Assembly (NCBI GenBank): GCA_041490445.1
Contig: JBGPTF010000006.1
Coordinates: 1-64,000 of the forward strand
Source: JBGPTF01 sp041490445
Lineage (GTDB): Bacteria > Acidobacteriota > Terriglobia > Acidiferrales > UBA7541
DNA length: 64,000 nt
Reading direction: 5' to 3'
Part shown: positions 17,125 through 23,406 of the stretch, in pieces
Numbering within the stretch: position 1 is the first letter of the stretch
Layout: every line of letters begins with the position of its first letter
Made by a program: the position numbers and the translations under genes
The notes under the pieces: model-generated
Database searches by the model: none
What the model saw: the letters and a program-made list of their open reading frames with translations, nothing else
Told to the model about the DNA's origin: nothing

Positions 17125-17755
17125 GTTTTCCTGGATTCGACGGGACCTTTCACGGGAAAGCCCAGAGCATGTGTTCGGAGCCTTGTGGCGAGCAGGGATC
17201 TCAAGTGGGAAAGCGCGGCTGTGGTACTGGGACGGCGCTTTCGCTGGCTCTTCAGAAAAAGTGCGATTTTGTTGCGACTTGGAAGGAGGCGGACTGCTTG
17301 TTTTCAATGAGTTAGGAGGAATTTTGTTTGGTTTCTTGTTGCGATTAGGCGGCGAGTGGCAGAGTCGTTGCGACGAAGTGTCCAAGGGCTTGGAAACACA
17401 ATGGTTAAGAGCGAAATGGGCGGGGAGGCGGGCTGAGCGGTTGCCAAGAAGGTGAAGAGCCAGATCGGCCGGGCCGCCGATGTCGAGTGCCCGGCGCTCG
17501 TTTGTCTGTGGCATAGCTGCGAAACTAGGGTAGCACCTTGCGGGCACATTGCAAGTGAAGTGGCGTGTGGACATTTTGCGAGCACTGCGCGAGGAGAGGA
17601 TAGAGGGCGGGACAAGCCACCGGATCTCACCCGGACCTCTCTTCCCCAGTCTACTGCGTAGTGGCATGCGTGCTCGCGCAGGAACGGGCTTCCGCCAAAA
17701 TCCGGAATCAGGTTATTAAGACAATCCAAATAATCTGGTCTAGAATTACCCGCAA
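17125..17755. other. 631-bp gap at the left border of the island in the mre/mrd locus
   Basis: No gene is supported: the open frames here lack ribosome sites and protein-like composition. It may hold remnants of an insertion. The last 38 bp contain the promoter of the next gene. Confidence 0.5.
17718..17746 (+). promoter_or_regulatory. Candidate promoter of the unknown membrane-protein gene
   Basis: AAGACA (17718-17723), a 17-nt spacer and TAGAAT (17741-17746). The ATG at 17756 is only 9 nt after the -10 box and has no ribosome site, so the message may be leaderless or nearly so. Confidence 0.45.
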
Positions 17756-18655
17756 ATGGCTGCACTTCCATCTGCCCCTGTTCCGCCACCTGCGCTCTTC
17801 AGCGCCACAGTTCGAAATCTTGTAATTCCGGCCTGTACACTCACGGCTGATGATTTGCGCAAGCTCTATGGTCTGCTTGAGAAAAAGGCACGGGAAGCAG
17901 CGGATTATCAGGTCGCCGCGCTGCAACGATTGGAAGGACAGACAAACGAACAGTTTGAAGAGGTAAAGCAGAAGATTCGGTCATCTTTTGACCTTGTCGT
18001 CCAGGTTCGGGGAAGTAGGGGAGAAGGGACTGGCTCTCGAACCGGAGAAGCACTCCTCGAAGGCTCACTCCCCGATAGCATCATGAGCGTGCAGTATGAT
18101 TCTGCATTCATGTTCCGCAGCCAGTTCAATTTATTAGAACCCCAAAATTCAGTGAGGGTGTACTTGGACTTCGGCAGGACAGAGATACTGGATATGCTTG
18201 CGCAGCCCGCTGCGAACAACAGTTCAGGTCTGATCTCAGGGACGAACTCCACTTGGGTAAACGGCACGCACGAGGAGCTAGAGAAGTTTTTCGAGGAACG
18301 GTCGACAGCACGTGGCTGGCTTTACTCCCGTCATTCGTACGATGTTGCAGTGCTGTTGGTCGGGATCCCTGCATCTTTCGCGCTAATCTATCGCGTCGAC
18401 CACTGGTTGAGGCCAGTCATTCAAGTTTCGAACGCACTGTTCGTCGCATTGTACGTTTACCTAGTCGTGATCGAACTCTATGGCTTCCGTGTACTGTTTA
18501 ATTATGCGAAATGGGTTTTTCCCAAGTGTGAAGGGCCTACGCGCCGGCAGGGTGGTCCCAGATTTCATAAGAGTATTTTCGGTTTAATTGGCGGCACATT
18601 TCTTTCGGTCGTGGTTGAAACCATCTTGAGGATGCTTGGTTTCCGTTTTCCCTAG
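17756..18655 (+). CDS. Hypothetical protein with C-terminal membrane helices
   Basis: 299 residues, not assigned to a family. The N-terminal half is soluble and helical (about 28-78, charged, with LRKLYGLLEKKAREAADYQV), then a beta-rich central part with asparagine/serine stretches (about 105-170). Three hydrophobic segments follow at about 197-214, 224-249 and 277-296, the last at the C-terminus. This tail-anchored layout could place the soluble half in the cytoplasm. AT content is higher than in the flanking mre and mrd genes, in keeping with acquisition. It is the first gene of the island between mreD and mrdA. Function unknown. Confidence 0.65.
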   Translation: MAALPSAPVPPPALFSATVRNLVIPACTLTADDLRKLYGLLEKKAREAADYQVAALQRLEGQTNEQFEEVKQKIRSSFDLVVQVRGSRGEGTGSRTGEALLEGSLPDSIMSVQYDSAFMFRSQFNLLEPQNSVRVYLDFGRTEILDMLAQPAANNSSGLISGTNSTWVNGTHEELEKFFEERSTARGWLYSRHSYDVAVLLVGIPASFALIYRVDHWLRPVIQVSNALFVALYVYLVVIELYGFRVLFNYAKWVFPKCEGPTRRQGGPRFHKSIFGLIGGTFLSVVVETILRMLGFRFP

Positions 18656-18974
18656 ATTAGCTCGGAGTTCGGCCCAACGATCCGCTCGTGCGGAATTCCC
18701 TCTTATTCAATTGCCGCCGGTCGATGAATTCAAACTCATGAGTTTCAGTCTCATTTGCAAGCTACCACCACATGGTTTTGGCGCGGGCGGATGTTGGGTC
18801 AGGAGCCAGATTGATTGCGACACCCTGGGAGGCCGGGGGCGCAAAGGTAGGGAACAAGCGCAACTCTGACCTACTTCCTTGACAAGTTGCGTTTGGCGTT
18901 CCCGGTCCCTCCGGATTCTAGGAGGGGCGGGAGACATTTGTTGTTTCCTGTGTCTGCGGCACTCGCGCGACCGT

Positions 18975-19050
18975 CAGTGAGAGACGAAGCCCACCCTCCC
19001 CAACTGCCGGGGAGAGTAGGGCACCCGAACACCCCTTCGTCGATGTAGTG
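18975..19050 (+). repeat. Island intergenic repeat, copy A
   Basis: Carries the shared core CTCCCCAACTGCCGGGGAG, which folds on itself, followed by a GGGCACCCGAAC segment also found in copies B and C. After about 75 bp the similarity fades. Confidence 0.7.
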
Positions 19051-19175
19051 CGCCCTGATTAGGCCGGGCACGGAGGATTGGCCAGGCGCCCACGCAATAC
19101 TAGCAGGGTTCGGAAAAAGGGCCGGGAGCAGTTGCCGCGACCGCTTCCGGGTGGGCAAGACATTGAAAACACGAT

Positions 19176-19193
19176 GCCGGGCTGAAGCCCGGC
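19176..19193. terminator. Perfect GC hairpin downstream of the VOC gene
   Basis: GCCGGGCT-GA-AGCCCGGC, an 8-bp perfect stem 40 bp beyond the VOC stop codon. On the minus strand it is followed by ATCGTGTTTT, a modest U-rich tract. The motif also resembles common REP-like elements, so it may be either. Confidence 0.45.
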
Positions 19194-19233
19194 TCTACAA
19201 AACAGAGAAGAGAACGGCTTTTTCCGCAGCCTG

Positions 19234-19623
19234 TTAGAGGGAAGAGCGAACAGAGTCACGGCCTTCCGGTTGCCAGAGTTCGATGGGATTGCCTTCAGGA
19301 TCGTGGAGACGTGCAAAGCGCCCGTTCGGATAGACGGCCGGGTCGAGAGCCACGGAAACGCCTGCCAAGCGCAGTTGAGCGATGATGGCGTCGAGATTCC
19401 TTACGCGGAAATTCATCATCCAAAGCTTGCCAGTGTCACCGAAGTATGTCGTGTCCTCCGGGAAGGGGGCGAAGACAGTGGGCCCGGCCGCCTGCTGCCA
19501 AGGAGGTTCTTCGTAGTTGGCAGGGACAAGCGGGACACCGAGGCGATCGAGGTACCACTGCGCAAGCGCCTTTGGGTCGCGCGCGCGGAAGAACACGCCC
19601 CCAATGCCGGTCACTCTTTCCAC
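19234..19623 (-). CDS. VOC-superfamily (glyoxalase/bleomycin-resistance fold) protein
   Basis: A 129-residue single VOC domain. GIGGVFFRARDPKALAQWYL is the first beta-alpha unit, LWMMNFRVRNLDAIIAQLRL the second, and FARLHDPEGNPIELWQP the closing strand with the family His and Glu. The usual metal-binding His in the first strand is not obvious, so metal dependence is doubtful. Substrates of such small VOC proteins range from glutathione adducts to antibiotics and cannot be read here. The GTG at 19623 follows AGGAGG by 5 nt. Lies alone inside the island between mreD and mrdA, flanked by repeat copies A and B. Confidence 0.85.
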   Translation of the reverse strand: MERVTGIGGVFFRARDPKALAQWYLDRLGVPLVPANYEEPPWQQAAGPTVFAPFPEDTTYFGDTGKLWMMNFRVRNLDAIIAQLRLAGVSVALDPAVYPNGRFARLHDPEGNPIELWQPEGRDSVRSSL

Positions 19624-19788
19624 GGCGCCTCCTCAGGAAACGAACGCGATGATATGCCAGAGACGGTACACGAGCGGAGCCGCAGAATCTACACCCTGAA
19701 CTGCGTCCCCGCGCGAATGGTCCAGCCTGTGCGGGACGGTCTCGCTGGCTGGCAACATTTTCCTCTGTTTCCGGCATTCACCCGGTCG

Positions 19789-19890
19789 TTCGTGGGAGAA
19801 GAACCCCACCCTCCCCAACTGCTGGGGAGGATGGGGCACCCGAACCCCGGTTCTCCAATGTGCTGCGTGGTGAAATGGCCTCCCGCGGAG
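19789..19890 (+). repeat. Island intergenic repeat, copy B
   Basis: Core CTCCCCAACTGCTGGGGAG followed by GGGCACCCGAACCCC and a stretch CCAATGTGCTGCGTGGTGAA that matches copy C closely. Same orientation as the other copies. Confidence 0.75.
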
Positions 19891-19964
19891 GATAGACCAC
19901 CCGCCTAGCTTGTTGTGACGAAGGTGAGCGGAACGATTTTCGCGGCCGCGGCTCGCCAGGCAGC

Positions 19965-20129
19965 TCAGCTCTTCTTAGAAGTGGTCGCGTAGAATGCAGC
20001 CCACTGCTGTTCCACTTTCGTGCTGCCACATTTTGGGCACTTCACATGACCCTTCTCGTGTTCCGCAAGAGTCAGGACGATGGAGAATTTCTTCCCGCAG
20101 GCCAAACACAGGTACTCGTAATGAGGCAT
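19965..20129 (-). CDS. FmdB-family zinc-ribbon protein
   Basis: A 54-residue protein starting MPHYEYLCLACGKKFS and containing CPKCGSTKVEQQW. The CxxC...CxxC pairs define a FmdB/putative regulatory zinc ribbon; first cysteine pair at residues 8 and 11, second about residues 31-34. Such proteins are common and mostly uncharacterised, the name deriving from formamidase operon regulation. The ATG at 20129 has GGAGGG 5 nt upstream; the longer frame to 20192 has no ribosome site. Single-gene unit. Confidence 0.85.
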   Translation of the reverse strand: MPHYEYLCLACGKKFSIVLTLAEHEKGHVKCPKCGSTKVEQQWAAFYATTSKKS

Positions 20130-20312
20130 GGCACCCTCCTCAGTTCGTGCACCTTTTGCGGGAATCATAACTGGAAGCGTTGGGCAATGCAATTCTGCCG
20201 ACCGGCCTTTACGACGCGCTCGGATCCGGCTCTAATCGGAGCTGAGCCTGATGGCCCATTTCGGCGTAGAATACAGCTTGGTGAGAAGTGCCGCCTGTCC
20301 GGGAGGTGCCGG

Positions 20313-21101
20313 ATGGCGCAGTCGTCTAGCAAGGAGCTTCGGCCACGCTGCCGCAACCGCTCGGGCCATTTGCTGCTCGCATCGCTCTTCCTTTGTGGCG
20401 TGCTCGCCGCGTGCAACAACACATGCATCACCTTCACTTCGAGCCCGCCTTCCGGGACGGGCGGCATCAAGGTAGGCAATCCCGCGCCCTCCTGCACGCT
20501 TCCTAAAGCGACTGGCACGGTCCGCGTGGAGATTCATGCCATACAGCCCTCCGACGCCACCTCGGTCTCTGATCGCATCCAACACATCTTCGTGAGTATT
20601 CGGGGAATCGAAATCCACCCCGGCACGATTGCGGACGATGCTTCGCCCGATTGGCAGGAACTCGCGCCCGAGCTCACGAAGCAACCACTGCAAATTGATC
20701 TCATGCGAGGGGCCGCTCCTCCGGGCGCGCGGGAACCATTCGGGGAAAGAGTAGTTATCCCGGCCGGGGTGTACCGTCAGGTGCGCCTGCGCTTCCTGGC
20801 AAATCAGCCGAGCACTGACGATCGGCTGCCGGGAAAGAGCGCGTGCGGTAGCGCGGGATTCAACTGTGTTGTCATGGCGGATGGCCGCGTCGAGCCGCTT
20901 CTGTTCGATGGAGCTGCGCCCGAATTCCGGATCACGTCAGAGAGAATTGAGGGCGGCTCTCTTTTCATCCCTCCCGATGCCGACACCGATCTCGTCATCG
21001 AATTCAACGCTTCGTGGGTGCTCGTTTCCTCTGCGGGTGAGGGAGTGCGTCTCCGCCCCACGCTTACCGGGAAGGCAGGGGTCGGGCTACAGCGCCCGTG
21101 A
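20313..21101 (+). CDS. DUF4382 lipoprotein
   Basis: 262 residues with a lipoprotein signal peptide: a basic N-region (LRPRCRNRSG), a hydrophobic core (LLLASLFLCGVL) and the lipobox LAAC at residues 31-34. The mature part has VRVEIHAIQPSDATSVSDRI, HIFVSIRGIEIHPG and a terminal strand SWVLVSSAGEGVRLRPTL, matching the DUF4382 beta domain of secreted or surface proteins. ATG at 20313 follows GGAGG by 6 nt. Function unknown; probably outer-membrane anchored, since no retention signal follows the lipid cysteine. The island repeat copy C begins directly at its stop codon. Confidence 0.75.
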   Translation: MAQSSSKELRPRCRNRSGHLLLASLFLCGVLAACNNTCITFTSSPPSGTGGIKVGNPAPSCTLPKATGTVRVEIHAIQPSDATSVSDRIQHIFVSIRGIEIHPGTIADDASPDWQELAPELTKQPLQIDLMRGAAPPGAREPFGERVVIPAGVYRQVRLRFLANQPSTDDRLPGKSACGSAGFNCVVMADGRVEPLLFDGAAPEFRITSERIEGGSLFIPPDADTDLVIEFNASWVLVSSAGEGVRLRPTLTGKAGVGLQRP

Positions 21102-21300
21102 GGGAAGAATCCCACCCTCCCCAACTGCCGGGGAGTGTAGGGTACCCGAACCCCTCTTCTTCAATGTGCTACGAGGTGAAATGGCCGCTCGCGGAGAGCG
21201 GGCCAGCGCCCAAATGGGTGGTTCGCGAACCGGCCCTACAGTGAATCACAAAGAATCTCGCCAGCGCTGTGGGCCGCTCGCGGAAGATGGGCCAGCCGGC
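21097..21300 (+). repeat. Island intergenic repeat, copy C (longest)
   Basis: About 200 bp: hairpin core CTCCCCAACTGCCGGGGAG, the CACCCGAAC-like block shared with A and B, TCAATGTGCTACGAGGTGAA shared with B, then the perfect palindrome GGTTCGCGAACC and CCTACAG...ATCTCGCCAGCG shared with copy D. It fills nearly all of the 315-bp gap between the DUF4382 and DUF1264 genes, which otherwise holds only the promoter of the latter. Confidence 0.75.
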
Positions 21301-21311
21301 CTAAGCTTTTC

Positions 21312-21339
21312 TTGACTGGATTTGCCCTCTTGTTAGAAT
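21312..21339 (+). promoter_or_regulatory. Candidate sigma-70 promoter of the DUF1264 gene
   Basis: TTGACT (21312-21317), a 16-nt spacer and TAGAAT (21334-21339), each box matching the consensus at five of six positions. The expected leader is about 70 nt and ends in GAGGAGGAG before the ATG. Confidence 0.6.
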
Positions 21340-21416
21340 GTGGTCCCGAAAGTTCCCGTCTGTAACCTAAGCTTGGGCCAGTCCAATGACAACCTGCTTT
21401 CTGCGAGGAGGAGTCC

Positions 21417-22034
21417 ATGAGAATTGCACGCAGAATCTCCCTTGTACTGCTGTTTTCGCTGCTCGGGTTTTCGCCGCTCGGCGGAGGGACCGAAGCCAAA
21501 TCGCCGACCAAGGGTAAGGAACAGGCAAAACCAGAAGGACAATCCAGAATCCCCGTGGAAGAACTCCAGATCTACGTGGACGGTTTCCACAACTACAAGC
21601 GCGACGTCAATTTGCCCGCGCAAAAACAGAGGCAAATGCGCGTCACGCACTATTGTCAGCCGGTGAACGATGATCTGATTCAGTGCGTGGTCTATGACGG
21701 GAATACCAAGGGCGCGCACTTGATCGGCGTCGAACACATCATCTCCGACAAGGCGTTCCAGTCCCTGCCCGATGCGGAGAAGAAATTCTGGCATCCACAC
21801 GATGGCGAGGTCGATAGCGGAATGCTGGATCTTCCCGGCATGCCGGACGAACAAAAGAAGGGACTCCTGCAGATGATCCGCACGACGCATGGAAAAACGT
21901 GGCACGTCTGGGACGCGTCCAAAGACACTATCCCAATGGGCACACCCAGCCTCATGTGGGCGATCGACCCCGATAAGATGAACACCGTGACAAAGCGGAA
22001 GATGGAGCAGCGAAAGAAAAACAATACTTTTTAG
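21417..22034 (+). CDS. DUF1264 (oil-body-associated-protein-like) exported protein
   Basis: 205 residues. A signal peptide (about 1-27, basic start RIARR, core LVLLFSLLGF) is followed by a charged linker and the DUF1264 domain: LQIYVDGFHNYKRDVNLPAQ, MRVTHYCQPVNDDLIQCVVYD, HLIGVEHIISDKAFQSLP, FWHPHDGEVDSGML and KTWHVWD. The same domain occurs in plant oil-body-associated proteins and in scattered bacteria; its biochemical role is not known. The many His residues (HPHD, HVWD) could bind a metal, which is inference. ATG at 21417 is preceded by GAGGAGGAG. Monocistronic, with its own promoter and a GC hairpin downstream. Confidence 0.85.
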   Translation: MRIARRISLVLLFSLLGFSPLGGGTEAKSPTKGKEQAKPEGQSRIPVEELQIYVDGFHNYKRDVNLPAQKQRQMRVTHYCQPVNDDLIQCVVYDGNTKGAHLIGVEHIISDKAFQSLPDAEKKFWHPHDGEVDSGMLDLPGMPDEQKKGLLQMIRTTHGKTWHVWDASKDTIPMGTPSLMWAIDPDKMNTVTKRKMEQRKKNNTF

Positions 22035-22104
22035 GGTGAGTTTGCATCGAAGGAGGCGCGAGCTGCCCAGGGGCGAAGTGCGCCAGCAGGAGCATGATCC
22101 TCTT

Positions 22105-22147
22105 GTCGCGAAAGGGTGGGTGGCGGGCAGGGCAAAGGCGATTGCGC
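22105..22147 (+). repeat. 43-bp direct repeat flanking the DUF1326 gene, copy 1
   Basis: Matches 23177-23219 at 40 of 43 positions in the same orientation. It runs straight into island repeat copy D. Confidence 0.8.
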
Positions 22148-22154
22148 GGCCGCT

Positions 22155-22285
22155 CATGAGAGAAGAATCCCACCCTCCCCAACTGCCGGGGAGAGCGCAA
22201 ACGGGCGGTTCTCGAACCGCGCCTACAGCAAAGCGCCGTGGATCTCGCCAGCGGCCTGCGGGCCGACCGCCGAGAGGCAAATGGA
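22155..22285 (+). repeat. Island intergenic repeat, copy D (internally deleted)
   Basis: Core CTCCCCAACTGCCGGGGAG followed directly by GCAAACGGGCGGTTCTCGAA and ATCTCGCCAGCG, i.e. the outer ends of copy C with the middle missing. Confidence 0.7.
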
Positions 22286-22286
22286 A

Positions 22287-22311
22287 GGGGCGACCCGGCG
22301 AGGGTCGCCCC
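22287..22311. terminator. Bidirectional GC hairpin between convergent genes
   Basis: GGGGCGACCC-GGCGA-GGGTCGCCCC, a perfect 10-bp stem with a 5-nt loop, placed between the convergent DUF1264 and DUF1326 genes. It lacks a U tract, but stem strength and position fit a terminator for both. Confidence 0.6.
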
Positions 22312-22321
22312 ATTCGTGGCT

Positions 22322-23014
22322 TCAGTTCCCGGAACTCTTCTGCGGATTCGCGGCGGTTGGTTCCCTCGAAACGATGGTGATCAGGAAAGCATTCCGGTCC
22401 GAATAGGAAAAGCTGTGCCCGGCCACGTCGGCGCGGTGGGCGATGGACTTATACAACTCGAACCCGTCGTTGCTGCTTGCTGCGAAGTACGGTACGTTTT
22501 TCAGCATCACGCCCTTCCCATCGGCCCCCTTCTCCTGCTTCAACTTCATGTATGCTTGTTGTCCTCCGGCCAGTTTCGCTTCGACAATGTCACCAGAGCG
22601 GTGGATTTCGATGGTGGCCTCCTGAACTTTCAGCTCGCCCCACTCGAGACCGTAGGTCTTGAGAATCATCGGCGCGAGGGCGTCGCGCTGCGCTTTGGAG
22701 GTAGCGGGGTCGAACGAGACAATCACCCACGCGCCCTTTTTCTCAGTTCCCCATTTGTCGCCCAGGTCGCCGGTGAGCCAGTATTTAGCGCCGGCAAGGT
22801 TCGTATTCCCCGACCTTCCCTCTCGAACCGTAACAGCCATGTTGAACTCACAGGCGGGATGCTCTGCATGCTTGTTGAAGTAGCAGGGGCAGAACAGGTG
22901 GCAGTTGCAGGCTTCCACATAGTCGGCCTTCATCCACCAAGGGGAACTCGACGGACTCGCCGCCAGGGACACGGCGAGTGCCAAGACGAACAGACCGACT
23001 CGTGCTCCTCTCAT
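22322..23014 (-). CDS. DUF1326 exported protein
   Basis: 230 residues: a signal peptide (about 1-20, FVLALAVSLAAS), then the DUF1326 domain with the defining Cys/His cluster YVEACNCHLFCPCYF (about residues 32-46) and AEHPACEFNMAV. The family is described as possibly metal-binding because of this cluster; no function is established. The C-terminal half is beta-rich (GELKVQEATIEIHRSGDIVE). Flanked by the 43-bp direct repeats, so it may have arrived with them. The start follows GGAGAAAAAAAAT, a good ribosome site. Monocistronic. Confidence 0.85.
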   Translation of the reverse strand: MRGARVGLFVLALAVSLAASPSSSPWWMKADYVEACNCHLFCPCYFNKHAEHPACEFNMAVTVREGRSGNTNLAGAKYWLTGDLGDKWGTEKKGAWVIVSFDPATSKAQRDALAPMILKTYGLEWGELKVQEATIEIHRSGDIVEAKLAGGQQAYMKLKQEKGADGKGVMLKNVPYFAASSNDGFELYKSIAHRADVAGHSFSYSDRNAFLITIVSREPTAANPQKSSGN

Positions 23015-23406
23015 TTTTTTTCTCCTTTACGGGCAGTGTTCCATCAGAACCGGGCGAGTCGAAAAGGCGAGCCCATCCGCCGACTCACCTAGGGCATCGA
23101 TGGCCGGAATATACATCCGAGGAAGTGCAATGTCACCAAAATCAGAACAACCGAATACAAAGGCGGGCGGCGCAGTGTCGCGAAACGGTGGGTGGCGGAC
23201 AGGGCAAAGGCGGTTGCGCCGGGGGACTCCAAGTGATACGTTGAACAGCACTTGGGAACCGGCCGAGAAATTGAGGGCGCGAGCCGCGCCCGCGGAATCG
23301 GCTGCACCAGAAGCGCCTTCGGACCCATGCGGTTCCGGCCTGCTCCGGGCCGCGGATCCCCGCGCAAAACGCCGGGCCACGAACGACCCGCCGCGCTGGA
23401 GTTGGC
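23015..23406. other. 392-bp gap at the right border of the island
   Basis: No gene seen. It contains the second 43-bp repeat (23177-23219). The remaining GC-rich stretch up to 23406 is the leader of mrdA, with GGAG just before its GTG. No clear promoter was found, so mrdA may rely on one here that departs from consensus. Confidence 0.45.
23177..23219 (+). repeat. 43-bp direct repeat flanking the DUF1326 gene, copy 2
   Basis: Same unit as 22105-22147 (three mismatches). Here it is not followed by the hairpin repeat. Confidence 0.8.

Larger units (their letters stand above)
18656..19233. other. 578-bp intergenic region with repeats
   Basis: No gene supported. It contains a 7-bp inverted repeat CGCAACT/AGTTGCG at about 18860-18895, copy A of the island's hairpin repeat (from 18979) and a strong GC hairpin at 19176-19193. 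Confidence 0.5.

Noticed and set aside
17171..17455. 94-codon frame in the gap after mreD.
   Set aside because: No ribosome site, no recognisable domain and unbalanced composition; not supported as a gene.
15526..17667. Long open frame on the minus strand (713 codons).
   Set aside because: Antisense to mreC and mreD, low-complexity Ser/Arg composition, no supporting signals.
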